The notes beneath the pieces are model-generated. The model made no database searches, was not told where the DNA came from, and saw only the letters and a program-made list of their open reading frames with translations. 64,000 nt of DNA from Prevotellaceae bacterium (GTDB lineage: Bacteria > Bacteroidota > Bacteroidia > Bacteroidales > Bacteroidaceae): NCBI GenBank assembly GCA_029219385.1, contig JAQXTH010000055.1, positions 19,364-83,363 of the forward strand, read 5' to 3'. The translations under genes and the position numbers were made by a program. Shown here piece by piece: positions 19,496 through 27,552 of the stretch. Within the stretch, counting starts at the first letter, position 1. Every line of letters starts with the position of its first letter.

Positions 19496-20317
19496 ATGAC
19501 CTATACACGCAAACCAAGAAAACACAAACACACCACCCAAAAAAGACGTGGCAACAATAGGACAAAAAACAGACTTAAGAAACTGTTTTTTGTCCTATGC
19601 CTCACATTTGTTGCAGCAATCGGCATTGTTGCCACCGCCTATTTTGTTTTTCCCGATCTTTTCTATAGCGCATACTACAAAGTGGCAGATACCTACCGCC
19701 CCAAAAGAAACGAACCCTACAACGGCATAGACGTGTCACACCACAACGGCAAAATTGACTGGCAAACCGTGGCAACAGACAAGCGCATAGAATTTACCTA
19801 CATAAAAGCCACCGAGGGCTTCAAACACCCCGACAAAAGGTTTTCCCAAAATACCGTCAATGCACGAAAAGCCGGCATAAAAGTGGGAGCATACCACCTG
19901 CTCACCACAAAAACCGCCATGAAAACCCAATTCGACTACTTCACATCTGTTGTCGACAAACACGAGCAAGACCTCATTCCCATGTTAGACATAGAAGAAA
20001 AGAAAATGAGACGTTGGTCGCGCGAACAGATACAAGACAGCATTGCCAAATTCATACAACTTGCAGAAAACCACTACGGTGTTTCCCCCGTGATTTATTG
20101 CAGCCACAAATTCTATAAACACTATCTCTCGCCACGCTTCGACAACTACATCTTGTTTTTGGCACGCTATAGCGAGAGTCAGCCCATACTCGAAAACGAC
20201 AAAAAACACCACGACATCTGGCAATTCACCGAACACGGACACATAAACGGCATAAAAGGCGACGTAGACCTCGACCGCTTCGGCCCCAACACCACACTGC
20301 AGGATCTCCTGCTCTAA
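19496..20317 (+). CDS. Glycoside hydrolase family 25 lysozyme-like protein, membrane anchored
   Basis: This is a 273-residue protein with a basic N-terminus (MTYTRKPRKHKHTTQKRRG) and one transmembrane segment (LFFVLCLTFVAAIGIVATAYFVF). A GH25 catalytic domain follows: GIDVSHHNGKIDW, FTYIKATEG, PMLDIEE and DIWQFTEHG, giving the usual Asp/Glu active-site positions. The family cleaves the MurNAc-GlcNAc bond of peptidoglycan. The anchor suggests action in the periplasm on its own wall. The start was chosen because a promoter box lies at 19448-19455. A MarR regulator follows 16 bp downstream. Confidence 0.92.
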   Translation: MTYTRKPRKHKHTTQKRRGNNRTKNRLKKLFFVLCLTFVAAIGIVATAYFVFPDLFYSAYYKVADTYRPKRNEPYNGIDVSHHNGKIDWQTVATDKRIEFTYIKATEGFKHPDKRFSQNTVNARKAGIKVGAYHLLTTKTAMKTQFDYFTSVVDKHEQDLIPMLDIEEKKMRRWSREQIQDSIAKFIQLAENHYGVSPVIYCSHKFYKHYLSPRFDNYILFLARYSESQPILENDKKHHDIWQFTEHGHINGIKGDVDLDRFGPNTTLQDLLL

Positions 20318-20333
20318 CCATCACCACAACAAT

Positions 20334-20885
20334 ATGAGCACCTCTCTATCCATAGACTACCGCCTCATCTTCGCACTGATGAACGGAAAGGTGAGCACCG
20401 CACTGCGCCGACGACTCAACGAAGATTTCCGAACCGCCGGCATGGAAATCAACGGTGACCAATGGGACGTTCTGATAGCCATCACGCAACACGACATCTG
20501 CACTCAGCAAGACCTCTGCAACGCAACCTCATTAAGCAAAACCACCATGAGCCGCATGATCGACACCATGGAAGAAATGAAAATAATAGAACGCAGAAAA
20601 GCTCGCGTGGACTTCAGAAACAACTATATCAGACTGACACGCAAGGGATTGAGCATCGTAAACCAAGCACAGGCCATTGCTGTGAGAACACTCAAGGAAA
20701 GCCTGCGCGGACTCACCAAGACAGACATCATAACATCTCAAAACAGCCTCAACACAGTGTTGAACAACCTCAAGGAAAAAGAACAACAGATTGCGGCACA
20801 ACAGGCCGAAGAACACCACAAACGCTCCGAAGAACACCGCCGAGCCGTGAGGCGAATGCACGACCACAACTCGGGCAACCACTGA
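20334..20885 (+). CDS. MarR-family transcriptional regulator
   Basis: This is a 183-residue winged-helix DNA-binding protein. The recognition region is DLCNATSLSKTTMSRMIDTMEEMKIIERRKARVDFRNNYIRLTRKG, including the wing with DxRNxYIRLT. The N-terminal and C-terminal helices would form the dimer interface. The last 40 residues are Glu/Gln/His/Arg-rich (EKEQQIAAQQAEEHHKRSEEHRR), longer than in most MarR proteins. It lies 16 bp after the lysozyme gene, so it is probably co-transcribed. The effector and targets are unknown. Confidence 0.92.
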   Translation: MSTSLSIDYRLIFALMNGKVSTALRRRLNEDFRTAGMEINGDQWDVLIAITQHDICTQQDLCNATSLSKTTMSRMIDTMEEMKIIERRKARVDFRNNYIRLTRKGLSIVNQAQAIAVRTLKESLRGLTKTDIITSQNSLNTVLNNLKEKEQQIAAQQAEEHHKRSEEHRRAVRRMHDHNSGNH

Positions 20886-20935
20886 CAAAACAATGGCCCA
20901 ACACCCCACGCAAATATAAAAAACACACAAAAAAC

Positions 20936-20966
20936 ATTGAAATACCAACATATTTGCGTATATTTG
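20936..20966 (+). promoter_or_regulatory. Promoter of psd-pssA
   Basis: ATTG at 20936-20939, a 19-bp spacer, and TATATTTG at 20959-20966, about 35 bp before the psd start codon. This is a good match to the Bacteroidetes -33/-7 pattern. Confidence 0.7.
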
Positions 20967-21000
20967 CATTTATTAGAATACAGCCATAAGCAACGGCATC

Positions 21001-21723
21001 ATGGGAACACTGAAAAAAATAAAGAAACTTAAGAAAATCCGCCTTCACCACGAAGGCACTTCTACTCTGACCGTCAGCGGAATCTCTCTGCTGGCTTTCA
21101 ACGGTCTTTGTTTTTGGATTTTCAACCGAATACTAAATATGCCTTATATCTTTTACGGGATTTTCATCGTCTCGACAGTGGTGTATGGCATAATGGTGAA
21201 CTTCTTCCGTTGCCCCATACGATATTTCAAAGGCGAGACCGACGGTGTAGTAGTGGCTCCCGCTGATGGCAAGATAGTAGTGATTGAAGACGTTGACGAG
21301 CAGGAATATTTCCACGACACGCGCAAAATGGTGTCTATCTTCATGTCGCTCACCAATGTCCACGCCAATTGGTTTCCCGTAGACGGCATAGTGAAAAAAG
21401 TAGAGCACCAAAACGGCAACTACCACAAAGCCTGGCTACCCAAGGCAAGCCTCGAAAACGAACGCTCTACAATCGTGATTGAGACTGAGAAATATGGCGA
21501 AATTCTCGTGCGCCAGATTGCCGGAGCAATGGCAAGACGCATCGTGACCTATGCACGCCAAGACGAAGAATGCTATATAGACGAACACCTCGGATTTATA
21601 AAATTCGGCAGTCGCGTTGACGTGTTCCTACCCACCAATGCCGACGTGAAAGTCACCATGAACCAGTCCACTGTCGGCAACGGCACCGTGATAGCCACAC
21701 TCAAGCCCCTCTCCAACGCATAG
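21001..21723 (+). CDS. psd: Phosphatidylserine decarboxylase
   Basis: This 240-residue inner-membrane proenzyme decarboxylates phosphatidylserine to phosphatidylethanolamine. Its short length and motif style match the Psd-A/archaeal-type group. An N-terminal hydrophobic region (about 25-68) anchors it. [10 protein letters not shown] and [15 protein letters not shown] are family motifs, and the self-cleavage site is Gly203-Ser204 in [11 protein letters not shown], which creates the pyruvoyl group. The phosphatidylserine synthase gene follows 25 bp downstream, so the two steps of phosphatidylethanolamine synthesis are encoded together. Confidence 0.95.
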   Translation: MGTLKKIKKLKKIRLHHEGTSTLTVSGISLLAFNGLCFWIFNRILNMPYIFYGIFIVSTVVYGIMVNFFRCPIRYFKGETDGVVVAPADGKIVVIEDVDEQEYFHDTRKMVSIFMSLTNVHANWFPVDGIVKKVEHQNGNYHKAWLPKASLENERSTIVIETEKYGEILVRQIAGAMARRIVTYARQDEECYIDEHLGFIKFGSRVDVFLPTNADVKVTMNQSTVGNGTVIATLKPLSNA

Positions 21724-21748
21724 TCACACACCCCCACCAATCAAAAAT

Positions 21749-22522
21749 ATGAAGAAACACATACCCAACGCCATTACGCTCTGCAACCTCATTTGTGGCT
21801 GCATAGCAGTGAGATATGCCTTTGCCGACAAATATCTTGCCGCCCTGATTTTCATTGTTGCCGGAGCTGTCTTTGATTTCTTCGATGGCTTTGTGGCAAG
21901 AAAACTCAAAGTTTCATCTCCCGTTGGAGTAGAACTCGACTCTCTCGCCGACGTAATCACGTTTGGCTTTGCCCCAACCTCAATGGTTTTCACCCTCATC
22001 ACCTCCTACATTCACGGATATGCCCACGAAGCCGGCTTCCTCGTGTCTGAAAGTTGGATTAAATACATCAACGCAATCTCGTTCATCATTGCCGCATTCT
22101 CGGCACTACGCCTTGCGAAATTCAACGTCGACACGCGACAGACGACAAGTTTCATCGGCCTCCCCACTCCGGCCAACGCACTGCTGGTTGCCTCAGCGGT
22201 AATCACTCTTGCCACCCACCCCCATTGGCTCACCACACTGTCAGCCGGCAATGTGTCGCCCAATCTGCTCGGCATCATAGCCCTCGCCACTTTATCGATT
22301 GTCAGTGCAATACTATTGGTGTGTGAACTGCCACTCTTTGCCCTCAAATTCAAAGACTTCGGTTGGGCAAACAACTCCACGCGCTACATCTTTTTGATTT
22401 CTTCAGCCCTGCTGCTCGCCACTATGGCTCTGCAAAGCCTTTCGCGCTTTATCATTGCCATTGGCATTGTGATTGTCTGGTATGTCATTTTGTCGACAAT
22501 CACCCACAAACAGTCCAAATAG
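21749..22522 (+). CDS. pssA: CDP-diacylglycerol-serine O-phosphatidyltransferase
   Basis: This 257-residue integral membrane enzyme makes phosphatidylserine from CDP-diacylglycerol and L-serine. The CDP-alcohol phosphotransferase signature is complete: D46 G47, A50 R51, G60, D64 and D68, with exact family spacing (DGx2ARx8Gx3Dx3D). Several hydrophobic helices follow, ending in a basic tail. It lies directly after psd, which uses its product. Confidence 0.95.
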   Translation: MKKHIPNAITLCNLICGCIAVRYAFADKYLAALIFIVAGAVFDFFDGFVARKLKVSSPVGVELDSLADVITFGFAPTSMVFTLITSYIHGYAHEAGFLVSESWIKYINAISFIIAAFSALRLAKFNVDTRQTTSFIGLPTPANALLVASAVITLATHPHWLTTLSAGNVSPNLLGIIALATLSIVSAILLVCELPLFALKFKDFGWANNSTRYIFLISSALLLATMALQSLSRFIIAIGIVIVWYVILSTITHKQSK

Positions 22523-22613
22523 GCAGACGCCGCTCTGTTTCTACCCTCCCCACGCTGCCATTGGCACACTCTCTGTATAGAATTAACATTGTAGAAACAA
22601 ACAAATTCCCAAC

Positions 22614-22856
22614 ATGAGCATTCTTACACTGCTGCTCTTATTTTTCATTGCCTATCTTTGCTTCAAAGCCATAGGCAACATTTGGAACGATGCTTTTAAA
22701 GGCATCGTCTCAAACCACAAGCAAAAAAAGCGCAGCCAATATCAAGACAAAACACAACAAAGCCGACAATCATATTCAACCAACCGCCACGAAAGCAAGG
22801 AGAAACCCATCGAAAAAGGCGAAGGCGAATATGTAGACTTCGAAGACGTGTCCTAA
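22614..22856 (+). CDS. DUF4834-family small membrane protein
   Basis: This 80-residue protein has one N-terminal transmembrane helix (ILTLLLLFFIAYLCFKAIG) followed by a basic, polar tail and an acidic end (GEGEYVDFEDVS). It matches the short Bacteroidetes family DUF4834, whose function is not known. The stop codon overlaps the convergent glycosyltransferase stop (shared CTAA, 22853-22856). Confidence 0.8.
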   Translation: MSILTLLLLFFIAYLCFKAIGNIWNDAFKGIVSNHKQKKRSQYQDKTQQSRQSYSTNRHESKEKPIEKGEGEYVDFEDVS

Positions 22857-23875
22857 TCTCGCTGCAAATCAGAATATTTGCGCTGTCTTCTCACATAATA
22901 TGCCCACAGCAACGACACCGGCCTCATCTCTGCGAAATCCATCACAGTGGCGGCCTCAAGGTTTTCCCTGCGTTTGGTGTCAAACTCATGACAAATATGT
23001 GAATATTCAAAACGCGCCCTCACAACAGCGAGCGCGTCTTTTCTTTTTCCGCTCAACAACATTTGGAAAGCAGCAAGATAGTCCAAAAAGTATCTCACTG
23101 CCATCACACCGACACGTCGGTGTGATGGCAGATTTTTGTATAGCATCAGCAAGTTGTTGCGAAAATTCAAGAACGTCTTGCGCGGATTTGACTTGTCAAG
23201 TGTCGCTCCACCAAGATGATAGACCCTGCTATCGGTGACACACCAAATCTCATAGCCACGACTGCGCAAACGCCAACAAAAATCTATCTCTTCCTGGTGA
23301 GCAAAGAAACGTGAGTCAAGTCCGCCCACCTTATTATATATTGCAGTGCGCACCAACATAGCAGCACCCGTGGCCCAAAAAATCTTCACCGGCTCACCAT
23401 CATATTGCCCCTCGTCGCGCTCTACGTCGCTCATCACCCTGCCGCGACAATAAGGATAACCCAGACTGTCAATAAAACCGCCACACGCACCGGCATATTC
23501 GAAATAATCCCTGTGGTTGCAGTTTAATATCTTGGGCTGACAAGCCGCCGCCTCGGGATGTGCCTCCATAAACGACAGCAACGGAACAAGCCAACCGGGC
23601 GTAACCTCCACGTCACTATTGAGCAAAACAGTATATTCGGTCTTGGTCTGCGCCAACGCCTTGTTATAACCCTCCGCAAAACCATAATTCTCATCAAAAG
23701 CCATCACCTTGACCTCGGGAAACTCCTCCCTCAACACTTCGAGCGAAGAGTCAGTGCTGCCGTTGTCGGCAACCACCACTTCGGCCTCGGGCGAACATTC
23801 CACAACCGAGGGCAGGAAACGGCGCAACATTTCCGCTCCGTTCCAATTTAATATTATAACAGAAACTTTTTTCAT
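22853..23875 (-). CDS. Family 2 glycosyltransferase (rhamnosyltransferase-like)
   Basis: This is a 340-residue GT-A fold transferase. The start at 23875 is chosen because the open frame upstream overlaps mtaB and the conserved fold begins at once with KKVSVIILNWNGAEML. Motifs are VVADNGSTDSS, LLNSDVEVTPGWL (DxD-like), and FFAHQEEIDFCWRLRSRGYE near the catalytic base. No transmembrane exporter is nearby. It probably adds a sugar to a surface glycan; donor and acceptor are unknown. It lies 13 bp after mtaB and is likely co-transcribed with it. Confidence 0.9.
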   Translation of the reverse strand: MKKVSVIILNWNGAEMLRRFLPSVVECSPEAEVVVADNGSTDSSLEVLREEFPEVKVMAFDENYGFAEGYNKALAQTKTEYTVLLNSDVEVTPGWLVPLLSFMEAHPEAAACQPKILNCNHRDYFEYAGACGGFIDSLGYPYCRGRVMSDVERDEGQYDGEPVKIFWATGAAMLVRTAIYNKVGGLDSRFFAHQEEIDFCWRLRSRGYEIWCVTDSRVYHLGGATLDKSNPRKTFLNFRNNLLMLYKNLPSHRRVGVMAVRYFLDYLAAFQMLLSGKRKDALAVVRARFEYSHICHEFDTKRRENLEAATVMDFAEMRPVSLLWAYYVRRQRKYSDLQRD

Positions 23876-23888
23876 CTGCAACATTTGT

Positions 23889-25259
23889 TTATAAGTCTGC
23901 AATCCTGCCGACCAAAGCCGACTTATCGGCATTAAAACCGGTCAACACACATTTCGTTATCTCATTCACAGGCCTCTCGCCGGCCTCTATGGGCATTTCC
24001 ACCCTCACATAATTGTCCGTAAAGCCTTTTGCACCAAGCCCCACATGATTTTGCTCTGTCAACACAGGCCTTGTCTCACCAATGCGTCTCTCATAAAAAG
24101 CCAGCCTTTTCTCTTCCGACAAGGCAAGCAGGCGTTTGCTGCGCTCGTGCTTCACCTTGTCGTCCACTACATAGGGAATGCGCAAGGCTGCCGTGCCGGG
24201 ACGTTCCGAATAACTGAACACATGAAATTGCGACACGTCGATTGAACGCGCAAAACGATATGAGTCCTCAAAATAAGCATCGGTCTCACCCCTCGTGCCC
24301 ACAATGATGTCTACACCGATAAATGCGTCGGGCATCACACGCCTGATGTAGTCAATGCGCGAGGCAAACAACTCTGTGTCGTAGCGACGGTGCATGAGGC
24401 GCAACACGTCGTCGCTGCCACTCTGCAAGGGGATATGGAAATGAGGCATAAACCGCTGCGACTCCCCACAAAAATCAATTATCTCGGGCGTGAGCAAGTT
24501 GGGTTCTATCGAGGAAATGCGATAACGCTCTATCCCCTCCACCTTGTCGAGCGAAACAAGCAGGTCGAAAAACGTCTCCCCCGTGCTCTTGCCGAAATCA
24601 CCTATATTCACACCCGTGATCACAATCTCTTTGCCCCCCGACCGCGCAGCAGCCTCGGCCTGCGCCACGATGTCGGCCACCGAGCCATTGCGACTACGCC
24701 CGCGAGCGATGGGAATGGTGCAATATGTGCAAAAATAATCACAACCATCCTGCACCTTGAGAAAATAACGCGTCCGCTCACCTCGCGAGCACGAAGGCAC
24801 AAACGTCCTTATATCCTTTCGCGCCACCTCGCTATAACGATGAAGCGAGACCTTACCCTCTATATTGAAACAAGCATTTTCGCTTGCCTCGCGGAAATCC
24901 CCGTATGCAGAAAGGATGATTTCGGGTGCGCGCGACTTATCTTCCATGCTTATCACCACGTCAACCCCCTCCGTCTCTGCCAACTGCTTGCCTGCCAGTT
25001 GAGCATAGCAACCCATCACCACCACCATTGCGCCCGGATTTTCCCTCATGGCACGACTGATGGCCTGGCGACACTTATGATTGCTCGTCTCAGTTACACT
25101 GCAGGTGTTTATCACACATATATCTGCCCTCTCGCCCTCTGCCACACGCTCAACCCCTCTTTCAGCCAATACGTCTGAAAGCGAAGATGTTTCGGCAAAA
25201 TTCAACTTGCAGCCCAGAGTGATATATGCTGCCTTAATTATATTGTCTTTTTCCTTCAC
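23889..25259 (-). CDS. mtaB: tRNA t6A37 methylthiotransferase (MtaB)
   Basis: This radical SAM methylthiotransferase converts t6A37 to ms2t6A in tRNAs reading ANN codons. The N-terminal cluster cysteines are in TLGCKLNFAE, NTCSVTE and MGCYAQ, the radical SAM motif is CDYFCTYCTIPIARGRSR, and a TRAM-like end follows. An ATG at 25310 gives a longer frame, but an almost perfect promoter (25285-25316) lies inside that extension. I therefore choose the GTG at 25259 (456 residues), which starts just before KEKDNIIKAAYITLGC. Confidence 0.93.
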   Translation of the reverse strand: MKEKDNIIKAAYITLGCKLNFAETSSLSDVLAERGVERVAEGERADICVINTCSVTETSNHKCRQAISRAMRENPGAMVVVMGCYAQLAGKQLAETEGVDVVISMEDKSRAPEIILSAYGDFREASENACFNIEGKVSLHRYSEVARKDIRTFVPSCSRGERTRYFLKVQDGCDYFCTYCTIPIARGRSRNGSVADIVAQAEAAARSGGKEIVITGVNIGDFGKSTGETFFDLLVSLDKVEGIERYRISSIEPNLLTPEIIDFCGESQRFMPHFHIPLQSGSDDVLRLMHRRYDTELFASRIDYIRRVMPDAFIGVDIIVGTRGETDAYFEDSYRFARSIDVSQFHVFSYSERPGTAALRIPYVVDDKVKHERSKRLLALSEEKRLAFYERRIGETRPVLTEQNHVGLGAKGFTDNYVRVEMPIEAGERPVNEITKCVLTGFNADKSALVGRIADL

Positions 25260-25284
25260 TTGGCTATCTGTCTGTTTTGAAACA

Positions 25285-25316
25285 CAAAGATAACAAATTA
25301 TTATAAACACGCCAAA
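25285..25316 (-). promoter_or_regulatory. Promoter of mtaB-GT2
   Basis: On the minus strand TTTG (25313-25316), a 20-bp spacer and TATCTTTG (25285-25292) match the consensus fully. The predicted transcript starts near 25278, downstream of the ATG at 25310. That decides for a GTG start at 25259. Confidence 0.8.
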
Positions 25317-25431
25317 TATGCCACAGAAAAAGTTACAAGCTAAACACTCTGATTATCAGACAATAAAGAAAAAGTTACAAAAATATTGCAAAAAAATCTT
25401 GGAAATCATGTGCTACTTTAAAAAAAGTGCT

Positions 25432-25439
25432 TACCTTTG
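25432..25439 (+). promoter_or_regulatory. -7 box of the small lipoprotein gene
   Basis: TACCTTTG, about 50 bp before the start codon at 25488. No clear TTTG is seen at the -33 position. Confidence 0.55.
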
Positions 25440-25487
25440 CACTCGGTTTTAATAAATAATTCGTTTAACTTTTAAAGTAACAAAGAA

Positions 25488-25664
25488 ATGAAAAAGTTAT
25501 TGTTCGCTTTCGTAGCACTTGCAGCTATGTCTTTCGCTTCTTGCGGTAACGCAGAGAAGGGTGCTGCTCAGGATTCTGACACTGTTGCTGCTGACACAAC
25601 AGCTACTGCTGACACTACTGCTGCTGACACTACTGCTGCTGCTGACACTACTGCAAATGCTTAA
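25488..25664 (+). CDS. Small Ala/Asp/Thr-repeat lipoprotein
   Basis: This 58-residue protein has a lipoprotein signal (MKKLLFAFVALAAMSFASC, Cys at 19). The mature part is made almost only of Ala, Asp and Thr, with repeated ADTTA units. Codon choice is very uniform (GCT, ACT, GAC), unlike the neighbouring genes, which suggests strong expression or recent repeat expansion. It has its own -7 box (25432) and a terminator directly after the gene. Function is unknown; a surface or periplasmic spacer-like lipoprotein is possible. Confidence 0.8.
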   Translation: MKKLLFAFVALAAMSFASCGNAEKGAAQDSDTVAADTTATADTTAADTTAAADTTANA

Positions 25665-25690
25665 TCTAGCACAATTACTAGAGAGATTGA

Positions 25691-25727
25691 AACCTGTGGG
25701 ACTAAGTTCCGCAGGTTTTTTATTTTC
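25691..25727 (+). terminator. Rho-independent terminator of the small lipoprotein gene
   Basis: ACCTGTGG pairs with CCGCAGGT (one G-T pair) around a 9-nt loop, followed by TTTTTTATTTT. It begins 27 bp after the stop codon. Confidence 0.85.
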
Positions 25728-25771
25728 CCTCAACATTTATTTCCTCTCAACAAAAAAATCTTCCTCTCAAT

Positions 25772-25807
25772 AAAAATCCCTCGGCGTTGTCGCGCCGAGG
25801 GATTTTT
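25772..25807. terminator. Bidirectional terminator between lipoprotein and ATPase 1
   Basis: A 15-bp perfect stem (AAAAATCCCTCGGCG with its complement) surrounds the loop TTGTCG, with an A tract on one side and a T tract on the other. It serves the converging lipoprotein and ATPase transcripts. Confidence 0.9.
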
Positions 25808-25827
25808 TGTTTAATCCTATTCGATTG

Positions 25828-27063
25828 TTATATTTCATTACTGTCATTCAGCAAAAAGTCCATAAGCCCCATAATCAAAACACCATTGCAATCATAATAA
25901 GAAACAATGTTATCGCGCACTACTATCACCTTCTTAAAAGAATCATTTATTCGTCTGAGCGATGCCATTTCCTGTTCACGCTTCTCCTCGTTAGGCATTG
26001 AAAAAGCCGACTGAATATAATAACGCCTATCTCCTTTATTTGCCACGAAATCTACTTCCAACTGCTTCCGTTCCGTTGGCGTGCGCACCTCTATCAAGCC
26101 CACGTCAACACGATAGCCACGACTACGCAACTCGTTGTATATCACATTCTCCATGATATGCGTTTCCTCTACCTGCCTAAAATTAAGCAGGGCATTACGC
26201 AAGCCTATATCCTGGAAATAATACTTTGACAATGTGCCTATATATTTCCGTCCTTTTATATCATACCTCACCGATCTCTCCACAATAAAGGCATCTTCCA
26301 TATAAGAGAGATATTTAGATACCGTCTTATTATCAAGCACCATTTTCTTCACAGACTTAAAGGTATTGGTAATCTTGTTAGGATTACACGGCGAGCCAAT
26401 GCTCGAAGCCACTACGTTCATCAGTTCCGAAAATTCCTCAATATTAGAAATCTTATTCCGCTCCACAATGTCTCTCAAATAAAGAGTTCGATTAAGCAGT
26501 GTAAGATATTCCGCCCTTTTTGAGTTATCATCCAGCGCTGCAAGATAAGGAAGGCCACCATAAACATAATACCGTTTCCACAATTCATATTTATCACCCC
26601 CCACCGCGCTATATAATTCAGCGAAAGACAGTGGATATATATGAACTTCTATTCCCCTGCCACGAAATTCTGTAGCCACATCCTTTGAAAGAAAGCGTGA
26701 ATTGCTACCGGTAACATAGACATCTACATTAGATATGTGCATAAAACTGTTAAGCACATCGACAAAACGGTCGAGCAACTGAACCTCGTCAATTATAAGA
26801 TAATATTGTTGCTTGTCCTTCACACGCCCTTTCACATATTCCAACATCCGAAGGGGATCGCGCAAAGACTCATTGCTTATATCATCCAAAGCAATTTCTA
26901 TAATATGCTCCTCATCAACCCCACTTCCCGTCAAATGTTGATGAAAAAGAGTGAAGAGCAAAAACGACTTGCCACATCGCCTAAGGCCCGTGACAATCTT
27001 TATAAGGTCGGTATGCTTCCAACCAATCAATTCATTAAGGTATCTGTCTCGCTGTATAATCAT
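25828..27063 (-). CDS. AAA_14/DUF4143 ATPase 1
   Basis: This 411-residue P-loop ATPase begins MIIQRDRYLNELIGW. The start at 27063 gives the same length as its paralogue at 27553. Walker A is GLRRCGKSF, Walker B is YLIIDEVQLLD, and the sensor region is DVYVTGSNSRFLSKDVATEFRGRG. The middle contains a winged-helix-like stretch (CNPNKITNTFKSVKKMVLDNKTVSKYLSYMEDAFIVERS), and the C-terminal DUF4143 part has a nuclease-like EVDFVANKG. Such ATPases are greatly expanded in Bacteroidales and their role is unsettled. The promoter lies between two copies of a 42-bp repeat. Confidence 0.9.
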   Translation of the reverse strand: MIIQRDRYLNELIGWKHTDLIKIVTGLRRCGKSFLLFTLFHQHLTGSGVDEEHIIEIALDDISNESLRDPLRMLEYVKGRVKDKQQYYLIIDEVQLLDRFVDVLNSFMHISNVDVYVTGSNSRFLSKDVATEFRGRGIEVHIYPLSFAELYSAVGGDKYELWKRYYVYGGLPYLAALDDNSKRAEYLTLLNRTLYLRDIVERNKISNIEEFSELMNVVASSIGSPCNPNKITNTFKSVKKMVLDNKTVSKYLSYMEDAFIVERSVRYDIKGRKYIGTLSKYYFQDIGLRNALLNFRQVEETHIMENVIYNELRSRGYRVDVGLIEVRTPTERKQLEVDFVANKGDRRYYIQSAFSMPNEEKREQEMASLRRINDSFKKVIVVRDNIVSYYDCNGVLIMGLMDFLLNDSNEI

Positions 27064-27105
27064 CTCATTCCTAAAAAATGTCATTAGTGTCACTTTTTAG
27101 GAATG
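27064..27105. repeat. ATPase 1 repeat, proximal copy
   Basis: This 42-bp unit contains the inverted repeat CATTCCTAAAAA ... TTTTTAGGAATG with a 16-nt centre. It directly abuts the ATPase 1 start codon and would lie in the 5' leader. It is identical to 27140-27181 except for one base in the centre. Confidence 0.9.
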
Positions 27106-27137
27106 CAAAGATAATGTATTATTCTTGCCGCTCCAAA
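27106..27137 (-). promoter_or_regulatory. Promoter of ATPase 1
   Basis: On the minus strand TTTG (27134-27137), a 20-bp spacer and TATCTTTG (27106-27113). It fills exactly the space between the two 42-bp repeat copies. Confidence 0.8.
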
Positions 27138-27139
27138 TT

Positions 27140-27181
27140 CTCATTCCTAAAAAATGTCATTTGTGTCACTTTTTAGGAATG
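27140..27181. repeat. ATPase 1 repeat, distal copy
   Basis: This second copy of the 42-bp inverted-repeat unit lies just upstream of the -33 box. Its centre is 76 bp from that of the proximal copy. Confidence 0.9.
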
Positions 27182-27316
27182 GAAGAGACAAGCAACATTA
27201 CGTTAAAGACTGTAAAAGACACCCACGCACTGGTGCTTGTGTTCAAATCTGCCAATTCCAACAACGACAACGAAAATTTGATGAACTTGGAATGGTTCAG
27301 ATTTTCAAATAAATAA
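27179..27316 (+). CDS. Possible 45-residue protein
   Basis: An ATG formed by the edge of the distal 42-bp repeat opens a short frame (begins MEETSNITLKTVKDTHALVL, ends RFSNK). No family is recognised and no plus-strand promoter is seen. It may be a remnant or non-coding. Confidence 0.2.
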   Translation: MEETSNITLKTVKDTHALVLVFKSANSNNDNENLMNLEWFRFSNK

Positions 27317-27357
27317 TAACCCAAACACATTTGAAGTAAGACAACGCCACACTCCCA

Positions 27358-27392
27358 CAGACAAAAACTGTGTAAATACACAAAAATTGTCT
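27358..27392. repeat. ATPase 2 repeat, distal copy
   Basis: A 35-bp unit with an imperfect inverted repeat: AGACAA-N4-TGTGT, AAAT, ACACA-N4-TTGTCT. It lies upstream of the ATPase 2 promoter box and differs from 27514-27548 at one base. Confidence 0.9.
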
Positions 27393-27423
27393 GTACAATA
27401 CGCCCGTTTTATAATTAAAACAC

Positions 27424-27431
27424 TATCTTTG
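27424..27431 (+). promoter_or_regulatory. -7 box of ATPase 2
   Basis: TATCTTTG inside a larger dyad: CTATCTTTGC at 27423-27432 mirrors GCGAAGATAG at 27442-27451 with one mismatch. The -33 is not clear. The leader to the start codon is about 115 nt and can fold further (GAAGAT-GGC near 27445 with GCC-ATCTTC near 27506). Confidence 0.65.
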
Positions 27432-27513
27432 CATTATAAAAGCGAAGATAGGCTGCTCTTCGGCAGAATAAATCGGCAAGCTGCTTTTCTGCACTCGGTT
27501 TGCGCCATCTTCA

Positions 27514-27548
27514 CAGACTAAAACTGTGTAAATACACAAAAATTGTCT
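27514..27548. repeat. ATPase 2 repeat, proximal copy
   Basis: This second copy of the 35-bp unit ends 4 bp before the ATPase 2 start codon. Centre-to-centre distance to the distal copy is 156 bp. Confidence 0.9.
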
Positions 27549-27552
27549 CCTG

